A DNA stretch of 64,000 nucleotides, from NCBI GenBank assembly GCA_016191785.1, contig JACPVJ010000188.1, positions 1 to 64,000 of the forward strand. The letters are read 5' to 3'. The translations under genes and the position numbers were made by a program. Origin of the DNA: Myxococcales bacterium. GTDB lineage: Bacteria; Myxococcota_A; Polyangia; Polyangiales; Polyangiaceae. The number at the start of each line of letters is the position of its first letter. The first letter of the stretch is position 1. The notes beneath the pieces were generated by a model. That model was given only the letters and a program-made list of their open reading frames with translations, ran no database searches and was not told the DNA's origin. Shown piece by piece: positions 25,899-35,604 of this stretch.

Positions 25899-26740
25899 GC
25901 TCCGAGCTCCTCGGCCATGCGCGCGAAGTCCGCGACGGACAGCACCTCTCCGCGCAGATCCAGATCGATGCGTGCACGCTGGGCGGCGGCGGCGACGGCG
26001 CTGCTCTCTTTTCCGCACACGCCGCGCCACGCGTTGACCAGCTTCTTGCGGCGCTGGGCGAAGGCCGCCCGGACCAACCCGCGGAAGGCCTCGGTCTCGG
26101 GCACGGGCGTGGCCAGCGGCTCGAGCACCAGCACCGCCGAGTCGACGTTGGGCTGCGGGTGAAACGCGCCACGACGGACCAGCAGCGCACGTTTCGGCGC
26201 GAACTGCGCCTGGACGAACACGCTGAGGGCGCCCCAGGCTTCGGAGCCGGGCGCCGCGGCCACTCGGTCGGCCACCTCGAGCTGAACCAGGTACACCACA
26301 CGGTCGAGGTTCCGGGCCCGCTGGGTGGCCAGGGTGAGCAGCGGCCCGGTGATGTTGTAGGGCAGGTTTCCAGCGAGCACGTGGGGGCGCGGGTGCTCGC
26401 CGGCGAGCGCGACCGGATCCACCTCTTTGGCGTCGCCCTCGACGATCCGCAGGCGGCCCTCGCCGATCGCCCCGCTGAGCTTCTCCTCGAGGGCGGGGAT
26501 CAGGTCGCGATCGCGCTCGACGGCGACCACGTACGCGGCACGCTCGAGCAGCGGGGAGGTGAGGGCGCCGAGGCCCGCGCCCAGCTCGATCACCGTGCCG
26601 CCGGGCGGGGTCGTCGCCAGCTCGGCGATGCGGCGGGCAAGGGTCGGGTCGTGCAAGAAGTTCTGCCCGAAGTGCTTCTTGGCCCGGAGCCCGCGCGCGG
26701 CCAACTGGGCCTTGGGGCCGTGCTCGCGCTCCGTCATCAC
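25895..26740 (-). CDS. rsmA: 16S rRNA adenine dimethyltransferase (KsgA/RsmA)
   Basis: 281 residues. Dimethylates the two adjacent adenines in the 3' terminal hairpin of 16S rRNA during small-subunit maturation, using S-adenosylmethionine. Motifs: KKHFGQNFLHDP at the N-terminus, SAM-binding ELGAGLGALT, the acidic VERDRDLIP, and catalytic NLPYNITGPLL. The C-terminal helical domain is present (AFAQRRKKLVNAW). Length and layout are normal for the family. Loss of this enzyme is known to confer kasugamycin resistance. It heads a short minus-strand unit with the lipoprotein overlapping its stop. Confidence 0.97.
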   Translation of the reverse strand: MMTEREHGPKAQLAARGLRAKKHFGQNFLHDPTLARRIAELATTPPGGTVIELGAGLGALTSPLLERAAYVVAVERDRDLIPALEEKLSGAIGEGRLRIVEGDAKEVDPVALAGEHPRPHVLAGNLPYNITGPLLTLATQRARNLDRVVYLVQLEVADRVAAAPGSEAWGALSVFVQAQFAPKRALLVRRGAFHPQPNVDSAVLVLEPLATPVPETEAFRGLVRAAFAQRRKKLVNAWRGVCGKESSAVAAAAQRARIDLDLRGEVLSVADFARMAEELGA

Positions 26741-26797
26741 CGAACGGACCTAACGGACGAGCGGCCGCGTTGTCACCTTTGTCGCATCCGGAAGCAC

Positions 26798-28381
26798 TTA
26801 CGGAAGCTCCCCCGCGCTCGGCGCCGTGGGCAGCGCGGCGCCGCGGGGAACGGCGCGCTCGACCCGGATGCCCTGGCGCCTGAGCTCGTGCTCGCCGCGC
26901 TCTTGGGCGACCAGCGCGCGGATGCGAACTGCGTCGCCGACCGCGCCCATGCTCTCGCTGCCGGCCGTCGGGATGCCCGGCTCGAGGCGCATCGAGAGCC
27001 ACCTGAGGTCGATGCTGCGCCGCGGGAAGCGCGCCAGGGCCGCGGCGAGCTCGGGGCGGGCCGCCACGTCGGGCGCGACCGACCACACGTAGACCACGCT
27101 CGCGCGGGGCTTGTCCCGGGTCACGCGCTCCAGCGCCGCCGCCAGGCGCGCGTCGGTGCGAGGTCGCTCGGCTTCCAGTCGGGGCGGCGACGACATGCCG
27201 AAGGCAGCCAGGTAGCTGCGCAGGGAACGATCGCGGGCGGCTTCGGCCCAGACCGCGGCCGACGGAAACGGCGACCGCGCCTTCACGCGCTCCACGCGCC
27301 GCGCCACGCGGTCCAGATCGCTCGGACGCACCCGGGCCGCGGCGGCGGGGTCGAGCGGTCGCATGTGCTCGAGCACCCGCATCGCGACGTCCACTTCGTC
27401 CAGATCGCTGCGGTCCGAGTCGAACGTGCCCGTGGCGTGCGCCAGGGCGACCATCATCTCGATGCCGTGCGCCGGCCCCCGCGCCGGCGGCATCCACGCC
27501 AAGCGGCGCGCCCCCAGCACACCGAGCCCCACGCGATCGCCTCGGCCCAGGTGGCGCATGGCCACCGCCGCGACCTCGTCGATGGCCAGGTCGAGGGGCG
27601 AGAGGCCGAGCTCGCCGGACCACAGCTCGACCGAAGCGTCGAGCAGGATCCACACGACGTCCCGCTCTTCGCGCTCGTAGTCGCGGACCATCAGCGTGCC
27701 GCGCCGGGCCGACGCTTTCCACGCCACGCGCTTGAGCGCGTCGCCCGGCCGGTGCTCCCGCAGCTCGCGCAGCTCCATGCCGTCGCCCGAGAGCGGCCCG
27801 GGGCGCCCCTCGTCGGCGACCATGCGACTTCTGCCGCCGCGCGGCGAGCGCATCGTCAGCACGAAGGGTCGTGGCAAGACCTCGATGCCGAAGGGGTTGG
27901 CGAAGGTGAGGGGGACTTCGTAGAGTCCCGGGCTGCCGCGCACCTCGAGCGAGAGGCCGTGCAGCCCGTGGCGCCCGACGCGAGGCGACTTCACCTTCAC
28001 CACCGCCCGCAGGCGCCCGCCGGCCGGCACCTCGCCCTCGGCAGGCTCGATCTCGACCTCGAGGTTCGGTGACGCCACGACGCGCAATCCGACGTAGCGC
28101 GCCGCGCGCGTGTCGCGGTTGCGCACCTCGGCTTCGAGCTCGAGCACTTCGCCGCGAGCGACTCGCCGAGTTCGGGGCTCGGTGCGCCACAGCATCTCGA
28201 AGCCCGCCGCCCGCACCCGCGCCACGCCCACCGCGGTCACCGCGCGCGCCACCGCGAGCCCGACCAAGAGTGCGCCGCCCCAGGCCACCACCGCCGCCTC
28301 TTGCGCGACCAGGCCGACCCCGACAGCCAGCACGCCAGCGACGGCGAGATCCACGGCGGTGCGGGTGGGGTGAAGGTGCAC
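26798..28381 (-). CDS. DUF58 (VWA-like) membrane protein
   Basis: 527 residues from the GTG at 28381, 11 bases after the upstream stop. Two membrane segments near the N-terminus (about 8-24 and 28-46) are followed by a beta-rich periplasmic-like domain and then the DUF58 core: GDALKRVAWKASARRGTLMVRDYE, followed by VVWILLDASVELWS, a von Willebrand A-like strand. DUF58 proteins are usually encoded with a MoxR AAA+ ATPase and DUF4350 proteins; here those two genes lie 4.5 kb away on the same strand (32921-35229). The MoxR system is thought to act as a chaperone for metal or co-factor insertion or envelope assembly. The likely partner is that MoxR. Confidence 0.92.
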   Translation of the reverse strand: MHLHPTRTAVDLAVAGVLAVGVGLVAQEAAVVAWGGALLVGLAVARAVTAVGVARVRAAGFEMLWRTEPRTRRVARGEVLELEAEVRNRDTRAARYVGLRVVASPNLEVEIEPAEGEVPAGGRLRAVVKVKSPRVGRHGLHGLSLEVRGSPGLYEVPLTFANPFGIEVLPRPFVLTMRSPRGGRSRMVADEGRPGPLSGDGMELRELREHRPGDALKRVAWKASARRGTLMVRDYEREERDVVWILLDASVELWSGELGLSPLDLAIDEVAAVAMRHLGRGDRVGLGVLGARRLAWMPPARGPAHGIEMMVALAHATGTFDSDRSDLDEVDVAMRVLEHMRPLDPAAAARVRPSDLDRVARRVERVKARSPFPSAAVWAEAARDRSLRSYLAAFGMSSPPRLEAERPRTDARLAAALERVTRDKPRASVVYVWSVAPDVAARPELAAALARFPRRSIDLRWLSMRLEPGIPTAGSESMGAVGDAVRIRALVAQERGEHELRRQGIRVERAVPRGAALPTAPSAGELP

Positions 28382-28391
28382 GTGAGCGAGC

Positions 28392-29021
28392 CTACTTGAA
28401 ATCGCCGAGCGAAGCCCCGAGCTGACCACAGAAGGGCGAGGTCTTGCCCACGCACAGCTCCAGGGCGCGGCGCCGGAGCGCACCGGCGGCCTCGGGGCTC
28501 GGTTTCACCCCGAGGCCGCGCTCGTGGAGAAGCGAGAGATCGAGACAAGCTTGGGCGTCCCGCGCGACGCAGCGCTCGTCGAGCAGCGACAGCGCGAGGG
28601 AACGATAGAGCCTTGCCTTGGCGGCGTCGGCCCGGATGCCGCGACCGGCCTCGAAGGCGCGCGCGGCGGCCGAGCACGAGGCCGGCTGGCGAAAGGCACA
28701 GCGCTTCTCGAGCTCGACCACCGGCACGCGGTCGAGCTCGTCGCCCTCGTCCGGCGCGACCCCGGGCGCGCTTGCGGTCGGGGTCGGGCTCGGGCTCGGC
28801 GTGGGCACCGGCACGGGGCTCGCCACGGGCGGGCCGGCGGGCGGCCGGCCCGCGGCTACCCTTTCCGGCGTCGGTGCCGGGCCCCCGGTCATGACGGGCG
28901 TCACGTCCGACCGCGTCGGCGCCGGTCCGGGTGCAGGCGGACCGGAACAGAGCGCCGCCAGCGTGCCGACGACGACGCCCGAGACGATCGCCGCCGTGGT
29001 CGCTCCGCGTGCGCTCGTCAT
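28392..29021 (-). CDS. Exported protein with Cys-containing Sel1-like repeats
   Basis: 209 residues. A signal or membrane segment (about 9-25: AAIVSGVVVGTLAALCSG) is followed by a Pro/Thr-rich linker (about 27-85). The C-terminal part has two to three Sel1-like helical repeats in which paired cysteines recur: EKRCAFRQPASCSAAARAFEAG, DERCVARDAQACLDLSLLHERG, and ELCVGKTSPFCGQLG. This disulfide-bearing Sel1 pattern resembles Hcp-type exported repeat proteins. Cys25 could be lipidated, but LAALC is a weak lipobox. It lies 11 bases before the DUF58 gene, so it may be in the same transcript. Confidence 0.8.
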   Translation of the reverse strand: MTSARGATTAAIVSGVVVGTLAALCSGPPAPGPAPTRSDVTPVMTGGPAPTPERVAAGRPPAGPPVASPVPVPTPSPSPTPTASAPGVAPDEGDELDRVPVVELEKRCAFRQPASCSAAARAFEAGRGIRADAAKARLYRSLALSLLDERCVARDAQACLDLSLLHERGLGVKPSPEAAGALRRRALELCVGKTSPFCGQLGASLGDFK

Positions 29022-29080
29022 GGTCCCGACGCCGATGATCGCACAACAGGACGCGCCGCGAGTCTGCTAAAAGCGAGGGT

Positions 29081-30856
29081 CTGTCGACCGCTGCCCGAAT
29101 CGCCGCGGCCTTCGCCGCTGCCCTGCTGCTCTGTCCGGCCGTCGTCGGCGCAGCCCCGACCAGCTATTCCGCGTACGAGCGCGAGACCCTCGATGCCGCG
29201 CTCGAAGAAAAGCAGGGTCGAGTCGATCCCCAGCCCGAAGGCAAAGAGATCGAGAGCATCGAGATCGTCACCCTGGAAGTGATCGAGGACCGCGACCCCG
29301 TCCCGAACTTCTTCAACGTGTTCCACGCCACCACGCGCAAGGGCGTGATCCAGAGCGAGCTCTTGTTCGACCCGGGGCAGAGGTACGAAAAGCGCCTGAT
29401 CGAGGAGTCGGCTCGCAACTTGCGCAAGCGTCGCCAGCTCTCGCTGGTGCTGATCGTCCCCATGGTCGGGAGCACGCCCGACAAGGTGAAAGTGCTGGTG
29501 ATCACGAAGGACGTGTGGAGCCTTCGCCTCAACACCAATTTGCAGGTCTACGAGGGGAACCTGCTGAAGCTGCTGCTCCAGCCGGCAGAAGAGAACATGT
29601 TCGGGACCCACACCATGCTGGGTGGCCTGTTCATCCTCGATCTCGACACCTATTCGTTCGGTGGCCAGTACATGGATCGGCGCGTCGCCGGCAGCCGCAT
29701 CCAGTCGGTGGTCAGCGCGAACCTGATCGTGAACCGCGAGACCGGCGCGCCCGAGGGGTCGTTCGGAACGCTGTTCTACGGCCAGCCGCAGTACTCGGTG
29801 GACTCGAAGTGGTCGTGGAAGACCTTGCTGGTCTGGTACGACGAGATCTTTCGCAGCTTCGTCGGGACCAACCTGCGGACCTTCGACTCGGAGACCACGC
29901 AGAGCGACGATGCCGTCCCCTATGTGTACGACGCGGCCCGTTGGTTCTCGGCCTACTCCGTCACGCGCAGCTTCGGATCTCGTTTCAAGCACGACCTGTC
30001 CACCGGCCTCGAGATCGATCGCCGCCACTACCGCCTGCGCGACGCCGACCTCTACGTGCCGAGCGCCGTGGCGGACTTCGAGTCGAGCGAGATGCCCGTG
30101 TCGGACACCCGGGTCAGCCCTTTCGTGCAGGTGCGGAGCTACTTGGCCGACTACCACCGGGTGCACGACTTCGAGAGCCTGGGGCTCGAAGAGGACTTCC
30201 GTCTCGGGCACGAGGCGGTGGTGCGCGTCTACCCGGCGTCGCGCGACGTCGCGTCCACTCGAGACATGCTCGGCACCTACGCGGCGCTGGGCTACAGCGT
30301 GCCGCTGGGCTCGGGCATCGCGCGCGGTATCGTCGCGTCGACGATCGAGAAGTCGACCCGGGCCCAGACCGACGCCAGCGTGCAGGTCGGTGCGCGGCTG
30401 GTCACGCCGCGGATCGGTTTCGGACGGTTCGTCTACGACGGCGTGCTCCTCAACCACTACGAGAACTACCTCAACGAGCGGCTCACCGTCGGTGGCGACG
30501 GCCGCTTGCGTGGGTATCCCCCCGCGGCGTTCATCGGAAAGGACGCGATCGCCAGCAACCTCGAGTTCCGGACCCAACCCGTGTCGCTCTTCAGCGTGCA
30601 GGTCGGCGGCGCGGTGTTCTACGACGCCGCCGACGCGTTCGAGGGCATGCGGGACCTGCGCCTCAAACACGCGACCGGCGTCGGCCTGCGCACGGTGTTC
30701 CCCCAGGCCGAGCGCATCGTGTTCCGGGCCGACTACGGCGTGCCGGTGACCGGATCCGGCTTCGTGTTCCCGGGCTCGCTGTTCATCGCGTTCGGGCAGG
30801 CCTTCGGGATGCCGACGCTGCCCTCGCCCACGCTGGAAACCGAATACCGCGAATAA
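29081..30856 (+). CDS. Outer-membrane beta-barrel protein (BamA/TamA-like), CTG start proposed
   Basis: 591 residues if it starts at CTG 29081. In frame there is no ATG, GTG or TTG between the stop at 29036 and GTG 29279, yet codons 29081-29150 encode a clear signal peptide (STAARIAAAFAAALLLCPAVVGA, split here as an n-region with one Arg, a hydrophobic core and GA/AP cleavage). A TAAAAG hexamer ends seven bases before the CTG. The mature protein has a POTRA-like segment (about 65-160: IEIVTLEVIEDRDPV ... LVLIVPMVG ... VKVLVITKDVWS) and then alternating amphipathic strands typical of Omp85 barrels, ending in an aromatic strand. GTG 29279 would delete the signal and part of the POTRA. Partner and substrate unknown. 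Confidence 0.82.
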   Translation: MSTAARIAAAFAAALLLCPAVVGAAPTSYSAYERETLDAALEEKQGRVDPQPEGKEIESIEIVTLEVIEDRDPVPNFFNVFHATTRKGVIQSELLFDPGQRYEKRLIEESARNLRKRRQLSLVLIVPMVGSTPDKVKVLVITKDVWSLRLNTNLQVYEGNLLKLLLQPAEENMFGTHTMLGGLFILDLDTYSFGGQYMDRRVAGSRIQSVVSANLIVNRETGAPEGSFGTLFYGQPQYSVDSKWSWKTLLVWYDEIFRSFVGTNLRTFDSETTQSDDAVPYVYDAARWFSAYSVTRSFGSRFKHDLSTGLEIDRRHYRLRDADLYVPSAVADFESSEMPVSDTRVSPFVQVRSYLADYHRVHDFESLGLEEDFRLGHEAVVRVYPASRDVASTRDMLGTYAALGYSVPLGSGIARGIVASTIEKSTRAQTDASVQVGARLVTPRIGFGRFVYDGVLLNHYENYLNERLTVGGDGRLRGYPPAAFIGKDAIASNLEFRTQPVSLFSVQVGGAVFYDAADAFEGMRDLRLKHATGVGLRTVFPQAERIVFRADYGVPVTGSGFVFPGSLFIAFGQAFGMPTLPSPTLETEYRE

Positions 30857-30934
30857 TTCGCTACAAATCCGAAGGTGCTGGACGAGTGGGCATGAGATGC
30901 GAAACTCTCTTGTCTGCGCGTTTCGAGGTGGCCG

Positions 30935-31918
30935 ATGAATTCAGCGAACACAGCGCCGATGGATGTCCTGACCGACGTGCTCCAGACCGTGCGGGTCTCG
31001 TCGGTCTGCTACGGCCGTGTCGAGCTCGGGGCGCCCTGGGGCGTGAGGGTGCCCGAGAGCGACGCCGCGTCGTTCCACGTGCTCCTGCGCGGAAACGCCT
31101 GGCTCGAGGTCGAGGGCGCTCGCGAGCCGGTCGCGCTGGCGAGCGGAGATCTGTTCGCGCTGCCCCACGGGCGCGCGCACGTGCTGCGCGACTCGCTCGA
31201 CACCCCCGCCCGACCCCTCGAGGAGATCGTCGGCGGCTCGGACGTGTGCTCGACCGGCACCGTCAAGGTGGGCGGCGGGGGCGCCGCCGCGACGCTGGTC
31301 TGCGGCGCCTTCCAGTTCGAGGACCGCAAGCACAACCCGCTCTTGAACGTGCTTCCGCCGCTGATCTTGATCAAGGGCGAGGAGGGTCGTGCGGTGCACT
31401 GGCTCGAGCCCACGCTGCAGTTCATGGCCTGCGAAGCGGCTTCGGCCCGACCCGGCGCACGCACGGTGGTGAGCCGCCTCGCCGACATCCTCTTCATCCA
31501 GATCGTGCGCGGCTTCTTGAGCTCGACCCCCGAGAGTCAGCGGGGGTGGCTGCGAGCGCTGACCGAGCCACAGATCGGCGCGGCGCTCGGGCTGATCCAT
31601 CAAGATCCGCGCACGCCCTGGACGGTCGCGATGCTCGCGTCGAAGGTCGGCATGAGTCGCTCGACCTTCGCCGGCCGCTTCGCCGAGCTGGTGGGCGAGC
31701 CGCCGCTCCACTACGTGACACGTTGGCGGATGCAGCGCGCCGCGGCTCTGCTTCGCGACGGGCGCGCCACCCTGGCCGACATCGCCGATCGCGTCGGATA
31801 CGAGTCGGAGGCCGCCTTCAGCAAGGCCTTCAAGCGGTGGGTGGGCGCGGCTCCCGGCGCGTACCGAAGAGCCTCCCGCGACAACGGCGCGGGCAGCGCC
31901 GAGCACGCGCCGCACTGA
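30935..31918 (+). CDS. AraC family transcriptional regulator (cupin type)
   Basis: 327 residues, cytoplasmic. N-terminal cupin domain (about 20-180: GVRVPESDAASFHVLLRGNAWLEV, ALASGDLFALPHGRAHVLRD), of the cupin_6 type, probably binds a small effector. The C-terminal AraC DNA-binding domain (about 215-315) has two helix-turn-helix units: WTVAMLASKVGMSRSTFAGRF and LADIADRVGYESEAAFSKAFKRWVG, ending APGAYRR. An imperfect inverted repeat CGAAAC-N14-GTTTCG (30900-30925) lies just upstream and could be its own operator. Targets unknown; the barrel gene upstream is a candidate. Confidence 0.93.
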   Translation: MNSANTAPMDVLTDVLQTVRVSSVCYGRVELGAPWGVRVPESDAASFHVLLRGNAWLEVEGAREPVALASGDLFALPHGRAHVLRDSLDTPARPLEEIVGGSDVCSTGTVKVGGGGAAATLVCGAFQFEDRKHNPLLNVLPPLILIKGEEGRAVHWLEPTLQFMACEAASARPGARTVVSRLADILFIQIVRGFLSSTPESQRGWLRALTEPQIGAALGLIHQDPRTPWTVAMLASKVGMSRSTFAGRFAELVGEPPLHYVTRWRMQRAAALLRDGRATLADIADRVGYESEAAFSKAFKRWVGAAPGAYRRASRDNGAGSAEHAPH

Positions 31919-31934
31919 AGCGCGCGCTGCCCGG

Positions 31935-32861
31935 TCAGCTCGCCGGCGGCGAGGCCTTCGCCTTCTCTTCGGCCTTCTTCTTCAGACCGTCGAAGGCCTG
32001 CTGGTACTCGTCGGCCAAGAGCTGGTTCTTCTTTTCGACCTCGTCGAGCAGCTTCTGCGCTTCGGCGGTCTCGGTGTCGATCCGGCCCTTGGCCTTCTCG
32101 GCCGCTTCGAAGCGGGCCTGCGCCCGCTTCCGATCGCCTTCCGAGCGCTTGGTGTCGGCGGCGGCCTCTTTGCTCTCGCTGAGGGTGCGGTCCAGCGTCG
32201 ACTTCACGTCGCTCGATTCGGCCATCAGCTCGGTGAGCTTGCGGCGGGTCATGGGGCCCGCCACCCGCACCAGATAGCTGGTCAGGCTGATCTCGTCGGC
32301 CTGCTTCTCCAGCTTCTCGCGGTTCGGCTTGCCGAGAGCGTCCTCGTGCTCGTCGATCAAGCGGTGCGCCTCGTTGCGTTCGCGCAGGCGCTTCTCGAGC
32401 TGCTTCTCCACCGACTTCTCCAGGGCGACGCTGGTGCTTCCGAACAGCTCGACCGTGCAGCCCTTCTGCTTGGCGGTGTACTGCGCCGCGCCGCCGACCT
32501 TCTTGTTGATCTCGGCCTTCTCGTCGCTGAAGAAGGTGGCCACCGTGTCCGTCTCTTGGCGGCGCTCAACGTACTCCTGGCTCTTGCCGGCAAGATCGGC
32601 GGCCTCGTACACCTTCAGCACGTCGGCCCACGAGGTCTTGTCCAGCTCCGCCGGGAACCCGGCGAACGCGCCCATGCTGCGGCGCGCGCGCCCTTCGTCC
32701 TCGGAGAAGCGCGCTCGTGCCTTGGCCAGCTCGTCCGGGTAGCGGGCGGCATAGCCGGGCTGGTCGCTCGACGGCGAAGCAATCGCGGTGCTGTCATTCT
32801 TTTGACACGCGACACCCAGCGCGAAGACGGCCAGCGCGGCCCAGCTCAGTCGGCTCGACAT
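31935..32861 (-). CDS. Coiled-coil lipoprotein
   Basis: 308 residues, lipobox GVAC (about Cys19). After the anchor, nearly the whole protein is strongly charged alpha-helix with heptad patterns, for example the stretch from about 130 to 300 rich in Glu, Lys and Ala (EKSVEKQLEKRLRERNEAHRL, KLLDEVEKKNQLLADEYQQA). Two cysteines in the middle (GCTVELF) could pair. Length and composition fit a periplasmic coiled-coil spacer or tether. It is convergent with the AraC gene and follows the MoxR gene at a 59-base gap. Function unknown. Confidence 0.85.
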   Translation of the reverse strand: MSSRLSWAALAVFALGVACQKNDSTAIASPSSDQPGYAARYPDELAKARARFSEDEGRARRSMGAFAGFPAELDKTSWADVLKVYEAADLAGKSQEYVERRQETDTVATFFSDEKAEINKKVGGAAQYTAKQKGCTVELFGSTSVALEKSVEKQLEKRLRERNEAHRLIDEHEDALGKPNREKLEKQADEISLTSYLVRVAGPMTRRKLTELMAESSDVKSTLDRTLSESKEAAADTKRSEGDRKRAQARFEAAEKAKGRIDTETAEAQKLLDEVEKKNQLLADEYQQAFDGLKKKAEEKAKASPPAS

Positions 32862-32920
32862 GCAGGGAAGTAGAGTCCCCCGGGCGGGCGGGGGTCAACC
32901 CGGTCGGGCCTTCGGGCAGG

Positions 32921-33888
<968 letters not shown>

Positions 33889-33892
<4 letters not shown>

Positions 33893-35229
33893 GGCTCTCT
33901 CCTGGGGCCGGCGGCCTCGGTCAAGATTGCTAGCACCGCTCGCCGGGTTCTCTCCACGGTTTCCTTCGTCACCCGCAGCGGCTGGGACGCAGCGACGGCG
34001 GTCTCGGCTCGGCCGAGCTCGGCGAACAGGCGTTTGAGCTCTGCCAGGCTTCCGGGGGCGAGCACCTCGCGGCGCTCGGCTTCGGCGACCAGCGCCGCGG
34101 AGCCAGCGCGGGGTGAGAGGCCGAATCGCTCGGCCAGCCCCTCTTCGAGCGCGCTCTTGAGCTCGAGCAGCACCAGCGCGCGATGAGTGGTCGGCGCTCC
34201 GAGCACTGCCGCCCTTCCGGCCACGCCGCCTTGAGCCACCAGCAGCTGCGCGCTCGCGAAGCGCGGTGGCGTCCGCCGGTAGACCTTCGCCGACGACGAC
34301 ACCGCCCAGCCCACGGCGACGACCCCGGCGATCACCGCGAACAGCATCGCCAGCACGTCCGGCAGGCCGTCGTCGTGAACCTTCGAGACCATGTCCTCGA
34401 AGCCCTCGAGCTGGTCCTTGATTTCCTGCCCGAGGCTGGTCCCCCCGCCGTACGCGCCGCGCTGCCGGAAGTCGTTGGCGACCAGGTAGAGCTTGCCCCC
34501 GCGGTGGCCCCAGCTGTCGTCCTCGACCAAGTAGTCGACCAGACCCTCCGAGAACGCACGGTTGCCCGGGTAGCGCAGCATCAGGTTGATGCTGGCGGAA
34601 GAGTCGGCCATCGCGAACAGGCGGCCGCGGTTGACGATGATGCCCGTCACCGCGAGGGTCGCGCCGGGCTCCCCGCGCGCGGGGATCTCGAGCACCGGCG
34701 TCAGGTTCGGGTGGGCGAAGGCCGAGGGGTGGTTGGTGACGACCTCTCGCACTTGCGCGACGATCGGGTGTCGGCCCTGCTCTTGCCCTGCCACCAGCTG
34801 AACGGCAGGGACGGCGATGGCGTAGCTCGGGTTGTCGCGGAGGGCCCGGGCCGGGCGAAGCGGGGCGGTGACGCGCCGGATCTGGAACCGCCCGAGCAGC
34901 ACGTCGCCCTTGCCGAAGTCGTCGAGCACCGCGATCCGCCCGCCCGCGCGGAGGAACGCGCTGGCCTCGTCGTAGTCGACCTCGACCGTGGGGTGGACGA
35001 TCAGCACCCCGTCGGCGGGGCGCAGCCGCTCCCAGTCGAGCACCGCCAGGATCTCGACTCGGGAGCCTCCGAGTCGCGCTCGGGCCAGGGCCAAGAGCTC
35101 GCTCGTGCCCTCCCAGGTGGTGTCGTTGAAATCGAACGCCGCCGCGCGGGCTGGGCTGGGCCACGCCAGGCCCAGGACCAAGGCGAACAGCCCCAGAAGC
35201 TGGAACCATTTCGCGGCGTGAGCCCGCAT
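33889..35229 (-). CDS. DUF4350 membrane protein
   Basis: 446 residues from ATG 35229, preceded by TAGCGT eight bases upstream; ATG 35247 is an alternative that adds six residues. A signal peptide (cleavage after ARA, about residue 28) leads to a DUF4350-type domain (about 30-230: LALARARLGGSRVEIL..., GGRIAVLDDFGKGDVLL, VNRGRLFAMADSS). One membrane segment follows at about 298-318 (VLAMLFAVIAGVVAVGWAV), and a cytoplasmic helical tail. It begins the DUF4350-MoxR unit. Family members occur with MoxR and DUF58 proteins; a shared chaperone complex is inference. Confidence 0.9.
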
Positions 35230-35302
35230 CGGGCAGCACGCTACCATGCCCCGTCCGGCGCGTCCGGCCGCGGGCCTGCAAAAACGCCGCGGTTTCCCGA
35301 AC

Positions 35303-35330
35303 TTGACCGCACCCGCAGGGGCGCTAGATT
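35303..35330 (+). promoter_or_regulatory. Sigma70-type promoter for the 61-residue protein
   Basis: TTGACC (35303-35308) and TAGATT (35325-35330) are separated by 16 bases. An A tract and GCGGTTTC at 35280-35296 lie just upstream. The start codon follows after about 31 bases. Confidence 0.65.
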
Positions 35331-35361
35331 GTTCGGCATCAGGTCCGAAAGCGAGGCCGAC

Positions 35362-35547
35362 ATGCTCCCCCCCTTCATCATCGACCAGATCCGTCGGCGC
35401 GAAGAGGAGGAGCAACGTCGCCGCGACGAGCAGCAGCCGCGACTCGAGCTGCCCGTGGACGCGATTCAACCTCGTCGCCGCCCCGAGCCCGACCGCGAGG
35501 ACGAGGACGACAAGGACCGCGGCGTCATCATCCTCGACCTGGCGTGA
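35362..35547 (+). CDS. Small charged protein, probably conserved in myxobacteria
   Basis: 61 residues. The start has GAGG five bases upstream and lies behind a good promoter. The N-terminus LPPFIIDQIRRREEEEQ is hydrophobic then strongly charged helix; a Pro/Arg-rich middle precedes an acidic segment (EDEDDKDRG) and a terminal hydrophobic VIILDLA. I recall similar short proteins in myxobacteria from memory, without a database check, and know no function. The terminal motif could be a peptide for docking to another protein. It is a separate transcription unit between the DUF4350 gene (divergent) and the propeller lipoproteins. Confidence 0.8.
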   Translation: MLPPFIIDQIRRREEEEQRRRDEQQPRLELPVDAIQPRRRPEPDREDEDDKDRGVIILDLA

Positions 35548-35604
35548 ATCAACGCCGAAACAGTCGCGCGGGCCCCGCGACTTGACTAGGCTGCGCCGGC
35601 CCCA

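Noticed and set aside
29279-30856. GTG 29279 as the start of the outer-membrane barrel
   Set aside because: It would remove a clear signal peptide and part of the POTRA-like segment encoded just upstream in the same frame.
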